Assembly: GCA_020850695.1 (NCBI GenBank)
Contig: JADZEF010000283.1
Coordinates: forward strand, 1 to 39,680
Source: Planctomycetaceae bacterium
Lineage (GTDB): Bacteria > Planctomycetota > Planctomycetia > Planctomycetales > Planctomycetaceae
Length of the DNA stretch: 39,680 nt
Direction of reading: 5' to 3'
Shown: one piece after another, positions 25,469-33,762 of the stretch
Layout of the letters: the number at the start of each line of letters is the position of its first letter
Numbering within the stretch: position 1 is the stretch's first letter
Translations under genes and position numbers: made by a program
The notes under the pieces: model-generated
Told to the model about the DNA's origin: nothing
Databases searched by the model: none
What the model saw: the letters and a program-made list of their open reading frames with translations, nothing else

Positions 25469-26224
25469 CTACTTCGCGTCACCTGCCCCGCCCTCGGGCT
25501 TGGCGGCATCCTTCTCGTCCCCCTTCGCAGGGGCCTCGCCATCCGGTCCCCCCACGATGCGGGCCGTCTTGATGGTGTCGAGCTTCGGAAACTTGTCGAC
25601 GAGGAAGACGTTCCCTTCTTCCTGAATCCGTTGCTGGGCCTGCGACGGGGCTTCGCCGTACTCGCCATAGAGCGAATCGACGACTTCCATGCCTTCAATC
25701 ACGCGGCCGAACGGGGAGAAGCCCTGTTGATCGAGCCCCTGGTTGTTCTCGAAGTTGATGAAGACCTGCGTTGTGCGGCTGTTGGGACCCGAGGTGGCAA
25801 ACGTGATGAAACCGCGGGTGTTGGACTTCTTCACTTCGTCGTCGCGGATGCGGGCGTCGCGCCACTTCCGAGAGACGCCTGGATCGCCGTGGATGCCGAA
25901 CTGCACCATGAAGCCCTTGACGACGCGGAAGAACTTGTTTCCGTCGTAGAACTGCTGGTTGACCAGCTCGTAGAAGCGGTCGGCCCCGCGAGGCGCCCAT
26001 GAGCGGTCGACCTCGACCACGAAGTCCCCCTTCGTGGTCTCGAACTTCACCTGGTAAATGTCCGGCGCCCGTTTGGCCGAATCGCCGGGTTCGCCTTCCG
26101 CTGTGACGGGCGAGGCTTTGGGGAGAGGCGGGATCTGCTTATCGGCCGGGTCGGACTCGCAGCCGAGGAACGGACAGGCAGCGAACGCCAGCAACAGCAA
26201 CCAGCGGGAACGGGACGGCAACAT
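25469..26224 (-). CDS. Cyclophilin-type peptidyl-prolyl isomerase, probable lipoprotein
   Basis: The protein has 251 residues. The N-terminus has a lipoprotein signal, AFAACPFLGCESD, with the modifiable Cys at residue 22. A Pro/Ser-rich linker leads to a cyclophilin domain. Landmarks are VKFETTKGDFVVEVDRSWAP, YDGNKFFRVVKGFMVQFG (the catalytic region, with the Arg of FFRV) and TQVFINFENN (substrate groove). An acidic/Lys-rich tail (GDEKDAAKPEGG) ends it. It should catalyse prolyl isomerisation in the periplasm, attached to a membrane. It is on the same strand as the dehydrogenase and separated from it by the palindrome pair, with mraZ upstream on that strand. Confidence 0.9.
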   Translation of the reverse strand: MLPSRSRWLLLLAFAACPFLGCESDPADKQIPPLPKASPVTAEGEPGDSAKRAPDIYQVKFETTKGDFVVEVDRSWAPRGADRFYELVNQQFYDGNKFFRVVKGFMVQFGIHGDPGVSRKWRDARIRDDEVKKSNTRGFITFATSGPNSRTTQVFINFENNQGLDQQGFSPFGRVIEGMEVVDSLYGEYGEAPSQAQQRIQEEGNVFLVDKFPKLDTIKTARIVGGPDGEAPAKGDEKDAAKPEGGAGDAK

Positions 26225-26535
26225 CGGTCGAGCTGCTCCGGAAGGGAATCGGGAGACGATGCGACCGGTTATATCGGGCGTAACGATTGTTGGGGAGGGA
26301 ACGGCGGGTGGCGAAACGGCTTCACTGCCGCTCTGCCCTCAGTTCCTTCGCCCCTCTGCTCCTGCATTACTGTACGTAAAAATCTGCCCCCCGGCCGGAG
26401 TGAAAGCGGCATCCTTGCCCACAAGCCGTCCTTGTTGTGCCAAGTAAGCTTGAGTTGCCTGGCATGGATTCCATGGGGGAGTTGAGTGAGTCCCCGCTTT
26501 CTCTACGACGGCCGGGAGGCGGAAAGGCGAAGCAA
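26225..26535. other. Intergenic stretch between the cyclophilin gene and the mraZ hairpin
   Basis: No gene is supported. The short palindrome CATGGATTCCATG (26463-26475) is visible. The large hairpin begins at 26536. Confidence 0.45.
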
Positions 26536-26639
26536 GGTGCGAAGGGGTGTGAAGAGGTGCGAAAGGGCAGGAGCGTCATAGTCGATCGCAGGTCCTGCCT
26601 CTTCACGCCTTTTCGCACCTCTTCATACCCCTTCGCACC
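26536..26639 (-). repeat. Large hairpin directly 3' of mraZ
   Basis: Bases 26536-26566 and 26608-26639 are near-perfect reverse complements (about 32 bp, two mismatches). A second inner pair, GCAGGA (26567-26572) and TCCTGC (26593-26598), stacks on it. Each arm is a degenerate tandem of a 10-base unit (GTGCGAAGGG, GTGTGAAGAG, GTGCGAAAGG). It starts 6 bases past the mraZ stop on the minus strand. It may act as a terminator or be a mobile palindromic element. Confidence 0.75.
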
Positions 26640-26645
26640 CCGGCT

Positions 26646-27128
26646 TTATCCACTCAGATCCTGGAACAGCGTGTGGAACTCCGGCATGTCCTGCTTCAGG
26701 GCTTCCAGCCATGCCGCAGGATTCCAGATCTCCACGCACACCGCCGCCCCGACCAGCATCACATCCTGGTTCGGCGCGACGTCCAGAAACTCGCGATAGC
26801 CTTCCGGGATCAACAGTCGCGAACGGTTCGCCAGACGGACCGTCGTGTTGCGGGTCGACAGCAGCCGTCCGAGCCGCTGCACCTCGCTCCACCGCCGCTC
26901 CATCCGTCCCCGTTCGATCTTCTCCTTCAATATCGCGACCCCATCATCGAGTCGCTTCTGCCAGTCGGCGGCCCGGCGCAGGCTGAGACAGCCGTGCCGT
27001 TCCTTCGTCAGGATGGAATCTCCCGCCTCGTCACAGACGGCGGACGCCATCTCCGGTGGAAGTGACAACCGGAACCGCTCATCGAGCGTCCGGCGGCACT
27101 CTCCCGTGATGAACACGTCACCCGTCAT
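26646..27128 (-). CDS. mraZ: MraZ-like transcriptional regulator
   Basis: This is 160 residues from the ATG at 27126-27128; a longer open frame to 27653 is rejected because it would run through the UdgX gene. Two AbrB-like MraZ half-domains are visible: [20 protein letters not shown] with LSLPPEM in the first, and [16 protein letters not shown] with [10 protein letters not shown] in the second. In most bacteria mraZ heads the division/cell-wall cluster and represses it. Here no rsmH, ftsL or mur genes follow; its product may regulate something else. Planctomycetes lack ftsZ, so isolation is expected in this group. A large hairpin lies directly downstream. Confidence 0.85.
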   Translation of the reverse strand: MTGDVFITGECRRTLDERFRLSLPPEMASAVCDEAGDSILTKERHGCLSLRRAADWQKRLDDGVAILKEKIERGRMERRWSEVQRLGRLLSTRNTTVRLANRSRLLIPEGYREFLDVAPNQDVMLVGAAVCVEIWNPAAWLEALKQDMPEFHTLFQDLSG

Positions 27129-27381
27129 CGTTGCTGGAGGTCCCGAACGGCACGGTGAGGCAGGTCCACCCCCGGCGACGGGGGCGTTCCGTCCGACTCC
27201 GTTCTGACGGGCAAGATATCCACCAATTCCAACGTCTTGTGGCGAATTTGGGCCCGTTCCCCACAACAGGAGCCAGCATATCGACGCCATTGGCGAATGG
27301 CAACCAGTCGCTGCGGCTTTTGACTCCTGCGGGCAGACCAGCCCTGGGCACGCGCTGCCCGAATCGGCCACACGCGCCGCA

Positions 27382-28009
27382 CTATTCGGCGGAGGCCAGC
27401 AACTCCTGCCGGGCGAGCGCCAAGTCCTGGACGAACTCGCGCCGCATCTGGTCACGCTGAACGGCCTCGGGAGCGCGAAGAATTGCTGACGGATGCCACG
27501 TCGCAATTGCCCAGAGGTCCTCTTGAAACGCGATCCGTTCCCCCCCGGTTCCGCGTGATGCGAAAGTCTCTTCCCAGCAGGGCCTGCGCGGCCGTCGCCC
27601 CGAGACACACGATCCCGACCGGTTCCACCGCTTCCATCTCTGCGTCGAGCCACGGGCGGCAGGCGGCAATCTCACGCGCCGAGGGCTTCTTGTGCAGGCG
27701 ACGCGTGCCGCGCGGCTCCCACTTGAAGTGCTTCACCGCATTGGTGACATACACCTCACTGCGATCGATTTCCGCTTCCTCCATTGCCGTGGACAACAGC
27801 TTTCCCGCCGGCCCGACGAACGGATGCCCCTCTCGATCCTCCGAATCGCCGGGCTGTTCTCCCACGAGAATCAGCCGCGCGCTCGCCGGCCCTTCGCCAA
27901 AAACCGTCTGTGTCGCGTGACGATACAGGTCACATCCCTCACACCTCTTCGCCGCTCTCGAAAGGGTCGTCAGCGACCGGCTCTGAGGAACGAATTCGGC
28001 AGCCGACAT
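27382..28009 (-). pseudogene. udgX: UdgX-family uracil-DNA binding protein, frameshifted
   Basis: The first 158 or so residues from the ATG at 28007-28009 show a UdgX-type uracil-DNA glycosylase: four Fe-S cysteines (C23, C26, C117, C135), motif GEQPGDSED at 50-58, and GTRRLHKKP at 101-109. The last matches the KRRIH loop whose His traps uracil-excised DNA covalently (H106 here). The frame then fails. The expected continuation [12 protein letters not shown] and motif [10 protein letters not shown] lie in another frame, running to a stop at 27382. The switch falls in a run of seven G (minus strand, 27540-27546); six would restore one frame. A sequencing error, a genuine null allele, or slippage in the run are all possible. 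Confidence 0.8.
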
Positions 28010-28085
28010 GGGACGACTCCTTCAAACTCAGAAGCCAAATATCGGACTACGACTGTGAGGCACAACCGTGGCAGACTCTCTCTTT

Positions 28086-28263
28086 ACGCCAACGGCGTTG
28101 TACTCCGAAGCCCAGGGTCGCGAACGAAGTGAGCGCACCCTGGGTAACAGAGCGGAGCGAACGCCAACCCCAACGGGGTTGTACAAGACGGTCTCGCACC
28201 ACTTGTATGACCTCGTTGTGGTATCGGCTCGACCTGGGCTTTGGAGTTCAACGCCTTTGGCGT
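28086..28263. repeat. MITE-like element with 31-bp terminal inverted repeats
   Basis: Bases 28086-28116 and 28233-28263 are inverted copies differing at only 3 of 31 positions. Inside are a CCCAGGGT/ACCCTGGG pair (28111-28118 and 28137-28144) and a further copy of the CAACGGxGTTGTAC word (28090-28103 and 28171-28184). There is no coding capacity. It lies in the 453-bp gap between UdgX and a small basic protein, and resembles dispersed intergenic repeats in planctomycetes. Confidence 0.7.
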
Positions 28264-28462
28264 TAGCCAACAGGAACACCCGCCGACATGCAGTCCAACG
28301 TCACCGCATCCGGTGAATCAGCATGAAGAACGATCGAGCGCTCTGAGTGTCAGCAGGCGGCGCGCCGCGGCAGAGTTCCGAAAGGCTCGGGAAACACCTT
28401 GTCTATCGGTTGGCACGGGACTTGCCCGGTCGATGCTGTCCTCTGTTCAAGGAGAAACTCCG

Positions 28463-28678
28463 ATGGCACGCAATGGAAAATCCAGTTGGAAGCTCGAACG
28501 GGCCAGCGTTTCGCAGCGCAATCGCTCGCGCCCGCGGTCGAACAAGTACTCGCACTCCGACACCACCGAGACCCCTGCCGCTGGCTCGCGCTCGAAAGTG
28601 TGGGTCGGTGGCTACACCCGCAGCGACGGAACTTCTGTCCGCGGACATTTCCGCATGCTGAAGGGGGGCGACAGCTGA
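28463..28678 (+). CDS. Small basic hypothetical protein
   Basis: This encodes 71 residues with a strong ribosome binding site, AAGGAGAAAC, just upstream of the ATG at 28463. It is rich in Ser, Arg, Lys and Thr, with the C-terminal pattern VGGYTRSDGTSVRGHFR. Short bacterial proteins ending in a GYTRxDGTxVxGHxR-like motif are common and unassigned. There is no membrane or signal segment. It lies upstream of the SDR and the DNA repair genes on the same strand, with a 181-bp gap that makes co-transcription uncertain. Confidence 0.75.
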   Translation: MARNGKSSWKLERASVSQRNRSRPRSNKYSHSDTTETPAAGSRSKVWVGGYTRSDGTSVRGHFRMLKGGDS

Positions 28679-28859
28679 GCGGGCTGTCTCGGGGTCAGCC
28701 TGCGGCTGACCTCGCACAACGGGAAATCCGCGCGTTGCCTGCCCAGCCTGATCGAAAGCCGGACAGGCATCGCGGGATTTCTCCACAAAGAATACAGCCT
28801 GATGAACGCGGCATAAATCGCCGGCCCGTTCATCTCAGAGATTCTCAAAGGAGATTGCG

Positions 28860-29900
28860 ATGGCGTTTTCTGCAAGCCGTTTCCTGGGCGCTGTCGGCCT
28901 GGGAGCGGGGGCTCTGCTGGCTGTTCGGTCGGTCCAGCGTCAGTTGAATCGCTGTGACTTTCGCGGAAAAACCGTGTTGATTACCGGTGGTTCGCGTGGC
29001 CTGGGTCTCGTCCTGGCCCGTCAGCTCGCCGCGGAAGGAGCCGACTTGATCCTCTGCGCACGACACGGTGATGAACTGGAAAGGGCGGCTCGCGAACTGA
29101 CCGCCTCGAGCGCTCAAGTGCAGACGCACGTGTGCGACATCACCGATCGCGACCAGGTCGTGCCGATGATTCAATCGATCATCGCCGAACGCGGTCGGCT
29201 CGATGTGGTGATCAACAACGCCGGCATTATCCAGACCGGACCGCTCGAATCCATGACGTGCGAAGACTATGAAGAAGCCCTCCAGACGCACCTCTTCGGT
29301 CCGATGACCGTCAACCGTGCCGTCATTCCGCATATGCGCAATCGTCAGTCGGGACGCATCGTCAACATCTCGTCGATCGGCGGTCTCATCAGCGTTCCTC
29401 ATCTGCTGCCGTACTGCACAAGCAAGTTCGCCCTCGTCGGATATTCGCTCGGCCTGCGGAACGAGCTCGAACGCGACGGCATCCGCGTCACGACGGTTTG
29501 CCCGGGCCTGATGCGGACCGGCAGCCCGCGGAATGCGACCTTCAAAGGGCAGAACCGCGCCGAATACGCCTGGTTCAAGATCGCCAGCTCCCTCCCCTTC
29601 GTAACCCTCAGCGCCGAATCCGCCGCACGCCAAGCCATCGACGGATGCCGGTTCGGCGATGCTCTCGTCGTGCTGGGCTACCAGACCAAGCTCGTCGCTA
29701 AACTTGCGGCGCTCGCTCCGGGCCTGACCTACGATCTCCTCGCTCTCACCGCCCGACTTCTGCCCGGGTTCGGTGGAATCGGGACCAACAGTGCCCGCGG
29801 CTGGCAGAGCGAAACGCCGCTCACCGAGTCGCCGCTCACGGCCCTGACGAACACCGCCGCCCGACAGAACAATGAAATCCCCGGAACGACGGGCGTGTGA
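28860..29900 (+). CDS. SDR-family oxidoreductase
   Basis: The protein has 346 residues, with AAAGGAGA before the ATG at 28860. An N-terminal hydrophobic segment (residues 8-23) could anchor it to a membrane. The Rossmann motif TGGSRGLG is at 42-49, NNAG at 119-122, the catalytic Ser at about 171-172, and YCTSK (Y185, K189) follows. This is the classical short-chain dehydrogenase active site, NAD(P)-dependent. A C-terminal extension of about 100 residues, ending in low-complexity Thr/Glu/Asn sequence, is longer than the 250-residue classical form. Substrate unknown. It sits 82 bp before ligD. Confidence 0.92.
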   Translation: MAFSASRFLGAVGLGAGALLAVRSVQRQLNRCDFRGKTVLITGGSRGLGLVLARQLAAEGADLILCARHGDELERAARELTASSAQVQTHVCDITDRDQVVPMIQSIIAERGRLDVVINNAGIIQTGPLESMTCEDYEEALQTHLFGPMTVNRAVIPHMRNRQSGRIVNISSIGGLISVPHLLPYCTSKFALVGYSLGLRNELERDGIRVTTVCPGLMRTGSPRNATFKGQNRAEYAWFKIASSLPFVTLSAESAARQAIDGCRFGDALVVLGYQTKLVAKLAALAPGLTYDLLALTARLLPGFGGIGTNSARGWQSETPLTESPLTALTNTAARQNNEIPGTTGV

Positions 29901-29982
29901 TCGACCTGACGCACATCCTCAGGAGCGGAACGTCACAAGGAGGGATGACTCAGCATAAGATCGCCGGCAGGAGAACGATTTC

Positions 29983-32787
29983 ATGGGCCTCAAGGAATAT
30001 CGCCGCAAGCGTCAGTTCGACCGCACGCCGGAACCTGCGGGCGGCAAGGCCCGCTCCAACGGTCATTCCTTCGTCATCCAGAAGCACGCCGCATCGCACC
30101 TGCACTACGATTTTCGCCTTGAAATGGATGGCGTCCTGAAGAGCTGGGCGGTCCCGAAGGGTCCGAGCCTCGACCCTTCGGTGAAGCGGCTGGCGGTCCA
30201 GGTCGAAGACCACCCCATCGAGTATGGCGGCTTCGAAGGCACGATTCCCGAAGGCCAGTATGGGGGCGGTACCGTCCTCCTGTGGGATCGCGGAACGTGG
30301 GAGCCCGTGGGCGATGCGGAGCGCGGCTTGAAAGCGGGGAAGCTGAAGTTTCAGCTCGATGGCGAGAAGCTGCACGGCGGCTGGATGCTGGTCCGCAGCC
30401 ACATGCCGGGCGGCAAGGAAGGACGACAGTGGCTCCTCATCAAGGAGCGGGACGACGAGGCGCAGGCGACGAAGAAAGGGGACATCGTCGACAAGCGCCC
30501 GCTGAGCGTCGCCACCGGCCGCGATCTCGACCAGATCGCCACCGATGCCGACGCCACCTGGGACAGCTCAAAGCCGTCTCGATCTCGCACGCAGAAATCA
30601 ACTTCACGGAACGAACCGGCGAAGTTGAAAAGGTCGAAATCGACACGCGAGAAATCGACACGCCGCACCGCTCGCAAGCGGAGCGGCAAACCCCCTGCAG
30701 AGCTCGTCAAGGAACTCGCGTCACTCGACGGCGCGCGGCAGAAAGCCATGCCCAAAACGGTGGAAGTCCAGCTCGCCACGCTCACCGAGCAGGCGCCTCA
30801 GGGGGAAGACTGGATTCACGAGATCAAGTTCGACGGCTATCGGATGATCTGCCGCATTGACCACGGCAAGATCGAACTCATCAGCCGCAACGATCAGAAC
30901 TGGACCAGCCGGCTTCAGAGCGTCGTGCAAGCTGTCGAGAGTTTCCCCGCATCGCAGGCCATCCTCGACGGCGAAGTGGTCGCGATGAACGCCGAGGGGA
31001 TCAGCGACTTCCAGACCCTCCAGAACGTCTTCCGCGCCGGCGGAACGGCCGAGCTGCGGTTCTACGCCTTCGACCTGCTCTACCTCGAAGGCTACGACCT
31101 GCGGGGCGTCCGCCTCGACGAGCGAAAGCGGATTCTCAAGCAGCTCTTCGAACGGGTCGACTCAGAACGACTCCTCTTCTCGGACGACATCCAGGGGGAA
31201 GGGGCCGCGTTCTTCGAGAAGGCCTGCGACCTCAAGCTGGAAGGAATTATCTCCAAGCGCCGCGACCGGCCTTATGCCCCCGGTCGCGGGTATGACTGGC
31301 TCAAAGTGAAATGCTCGCACACAGAAGAGTTCGTCATCGGCGGCTTCACAGACCCTGCGGGCGCCCGCCAGGGCTTCGGAGCGTTGCTCGTCGGCACGCA
31401 CAACAAGGACGGTGAGCTCATCTACGCAGGAAAGGTCGGAACGGGTTTCGATCACCGCACCCTCGGCACTCTTCTCAAGCAGATGCAGGCCCTCGAACAG
31501 GAGAAGTCTCCTTTCGACGACTTCCAGCGCCGCACCGGCCCCGCCCGCAACGCTCACTGGATCAAGCCGACGCTCGTCGCCCAGCTCACCTACGGCAACT
31601 GCACTCGCGATGGCCGGCTTCGCCACGCGTCGTTCCAGGGGCTGCGTGAAGACAAACCCGCGGAGGACGTCATGCCCGACAAAGCCGTTCCGGTCGAAAA
31701 GGCCGTCCGAAAGGCGGGCCGCGGAAAGTCAAACCGCAGGACGGCCGCATCGAAGACGACCTCATCTCCGCAAAAGTCGTCCCGTGCACGGAAGACCGCC
31801 GCGTCCCCCGCCCGCGTCCGCTCCCACAGCCGCTCGACGAAAAACCGTTCGGCCGAGTCGATCGAAGGATACGATCCGCGGAAGGAGGAGTTCGCCGGCA
31901 TCCGGCTGACGAGTCCCGACAAGCCGCTCGATGTCGAGACCGGAATCACCAAGCTGGAATACGCGGCGTACCTTCGGGACGTGGCCGACTGGATCCTTCC
32001 GCACGTCAAGAACCGCCCGCTGGCCCTCGTGCGGTGCCCCGAGGGACGGGCGAAGCAATGCTTCTACCAGAAACATCCGAGCCCGGGCACTCCCGACGCG
32101 TTGCGGCGAGTTCCGATCCGTGAGAAGGACGAAGTCGAAGACTACGTCGTCGTCGATGATGTGGCAGGGCTCGTCTCGCTGGCCCAGGTGGGCGCAATCG
32201 AAATCCATGCCTGGGGTTCTCAGGCGGACGCGCTCGAAACTCCCGACCGACTGATTTTCGACCTCGATCCCGATCCGTCAGTCCCTTGGAAGCGGGTCGT
32301 CGACGGAGCCCGCGAGGTGCGGGAGTTTCTGAAAGCGCTGAAGCTCAAGAGCTTCGTGAAGACGACCGGAGGCAAAGGGCTGCACGTTGTCGTCCCGATC
32401 AAACCCGAGCACGACTGGGACACCGTCAAAGACTTCTGCAAGCGGGTGGCCGACAGCATTGTGACGGCCGCGCCCGATCGATACACGTCGAACATGTCGA
32501 AGGCGGCCCGCAAGGGGCTCATCTTCCTCGACTATCTCCGCAACGGCCGCGGCTCCACGGCAATCGTCCCGTACTCCACCCGCGCCCGTCCGCAGATGAC
32601 GGTCGCAGTTCCGCTCACATGGCGTGAACTTTCGCCGCGAATCAAATCGGATCACTTCCATCTCCGCAACGTCCGGCGGCGGCTGGCCTCCCTCCGCTCC
32701 GATCCCTGGGAGGAGATGGCGCGCACGTCCCAGTCGCTCACGAAGGCGATGAGGGCGCTGGACAAGATTGTCGGCCGGTCTCCGTAA
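29983..32787 (+). CDS. ligD: DNA ligase D (phosphoesterase, ligase and polymerase domains)
   Basis: The protein has 934 residues. Domain order is 3'-phosphoesterase (about residues 1-190; VIQKHAASHLHYDFRLEMDG with the metal-binding His and Asp), an acidic/Lys-rich linker, ATP-dependent ligase (from about 265; nucleophile Lys282 in HEIKFDGYRM), a second basic linker, then a primase-polymerase (from about 640; DxD metal pair D760/D762 in LIFDLDPDP, and KTTGGKGLHVVVPI). This is the order of the Pseudomonas LigD type. It seals double-strand breaks in non-homologous end joining together with Ku, encoded 56 bp downstream. Confidence 0.96.
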   Translation: MGLKEYRRKRQFDRTPEPAGGKARSNGHSFVIQKHAASHLHYDFRLEMDGVLKSWAVPKGPSLDPSVKRLAVQVEDHPIEYGGFEGTIPEGQYGGGTVLLWDRGTWEPVGDAERGLKAGKLKFQLDGEKLHGGWMLVRSHMPGGKEGRQWLLIKERDDEAQATKKGDIVDKRPLSVATGRDLDQIATDADATWDSSKPSRSRTQKSTSRNEPAKLKRSKSTREKSTRRTARKRSGKPPAELVKELASLDGARQKAMPKTVEVQLATLTEQAPQGEDWIHEIKFDGYRMICRIDHGKIELISRNDQNWTSRLQSVVQAVESFPASQAILDGEVVAMNAEGISDFQTLQNVFRAGGTAELRFYAFDLLYLEGYDLRGVRLDERKRILKQLFERVDSERLLFSDDIQGEGAAFFEKACDLKLEGIISKRRDRPYAPGRGYDWLKVKCSHTEEFVIGGFTDPAGARQGFGALLVGTHNKDGELIYAGKVGTGFDHRTLGTLLKQMQALEQEKSPFDDFQRRTGPARNAHWIKPTLVAQLTYGNCTRDGRLRHASFQGLREDKPAEDVMPDKAVPVEKAVRKAGRGKSNRRTAASKTTSSPQKSSRARKTAASPARVRSHSRSTKNRSAESIEGYDPRKEEFAGIRLTSPDKPLDVETGITKLEYAAYLRDVADWILPHVKNRPLALVRCPEGRAKQCFYQKHPSPGTPDALRRVPIREKDEVEDYVVVDDVAGLVSLAQVGAIEIHAWGSQADALETPDRLIFDLDPDPSVPWKRVVDGAREVREFLKALKLKSFVKTTGGKGLHVVVPIKPEHDWDTVKDFCKRVADSIVTAAPDRYTSNMSKAARKGLIFLDYLRNGRGSTAIVPYSTRARPQMTVAVPLTWRELSPRIKSDHFHLRNVRRRLASLRSDPWEEMARTSQSLTKAMRALDKIVGRSP

Positions 32788-32843
32788 CACAAAGGCTGTG
32801 GCTCGCGATGTCGCCACGGCCTGGAAACCGTCGGAAGGTTCCC

Positions 32844-33734
32844 ATGGCTCGAAAGAAGTCGGCTGACAAGTCCTCATCCCGCAATCGCGGTCGCGGTGGT
32901 CCCAGGGCCAGCTGGAAAGGAAACCTCACTTTCGGGCTCGTGTCGTTCGGAGTTGAAGCGTTCAACGCCGTCGACCGGAGCGGGAGCGATATCCACTTCC
33001 ATCAGCTTCATGCGGAATGCCACAGCCGAATCCACTACGAAAAGGTCTGCCCGATCCATGGGACGGTTTCCAATGATGAGATTGTGTCGGGCTACGAGGT
33101 GAGCAAGGGAAAATACATTGAAGTCGATCCGGACGAGCTCGACGCACTGCGGACGACGACGGAGAAGGCCCTCCGCATCGACGCCTTCATCCCCCCCGGC
33201 ACGATCGACCCTCTGTACTTCGATGGCCGGATGTATTACCTCGTTCCCGCGTCTGCCGAGTCGCACGAGTCGTATTCCGTCATCCTGGCGGCGATGCGGC
33301 ACGAACAACGCGAGGCCGTCGGACGGATTGTCTTCTCGGGGAAGGATCAGGTCGTCCTGATCCGGGCGCTGGATGGCGTCCTTCACATGGCGATGCTGAA
33401 TTACTCCGCGGAAATTCGACCTCCAGAAGAGGCGGTGAGCCGGAAGAAGAAGGTCTCCGCGGCTTCGCGCCAGGTGAAGCTCGCGCAGACCCTCATCCGC
33501 GAGTGGTCGGAAACGGAGTTCGACTTCAGCCAGTACGAGGACACCTACCGGGAACGGGTCGGGAATCTGATCGAAGCGAAGAAGAAAGGCGAAAAGCTCG
33601 TCGCCCCTGAAGAGGACGAAGAGGAGCCCGAAACCATCAACCTCATGGAAGCCCTCAAGCGAAGCCTTGAGAAGGCCGGAACGAAGCGGACGCGAAAGAC
33701 CGCCGCAAAAAAGCGGCGCAGGCGATCGGCGTGA
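32844..33734 (+). CDS. ku: Ku protein (NHEJ)
   Basis: This encodes 296 residues from the ATG at 32844 (GGAAGG upstream); an in-frame ATG at 32808 is less likely. The N-terminal basic tail is followed by the bacterial Ku core: SWKGNLTFGLVSFGVEAFNA, RIHYEKVCPIHGTVSNDEIVSGYEV and YYLVPASAESHESYSVI. The protein ends in a strongly basic Lys/Arg tail. It forms the homodimeric ring that binds DNA ends and recruits LigD. Its adjacency to ligD completes a minimal bacterial NHEJ pair. Confidence 0.96.
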   Translation: MARKKSADKSSSRNRGRGGPRASWKGNLTFGLVSFGVEAFNAVDRSGSDIHFHQLHAECHSRIHYEKVCPIHGTVSNDEIVSGYEVSKGKYIEVDPDELDALRTTTEKALRIDAFIPPGTIDPLYFDGRMYYLVPASAESHESYSVILAAMRHEQREAVGRIVFSGKDQVVLIRALDGVLHMAMLNYSAEIRPPEEAVSRKKKVSAASRQVKLAQTLIREWSETEFDFSQYEDTYRERVGNLIEAKKKGEKLVAPEEDEEEPETINLMEALKRSLEKAGTKRTRKTAAKKRRRRSA

Positions 33735-33762
33735 CATCGTGTGACGCACGAGGTGCGTGGAT

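Noticed and set aside
27129..27653. N-terminal extension of the mraZ frame
   Set aside because: The extra part runs through the UdgX 3' half in a shadow frame and has no MraZ-like sequence.
33744..33758. Small hairpin ACGCAC/GTGCGT between ku and the acyltransferase gene
   Set aside because: Six base pairs with no T tract on either strand; too weak to call a terminator.
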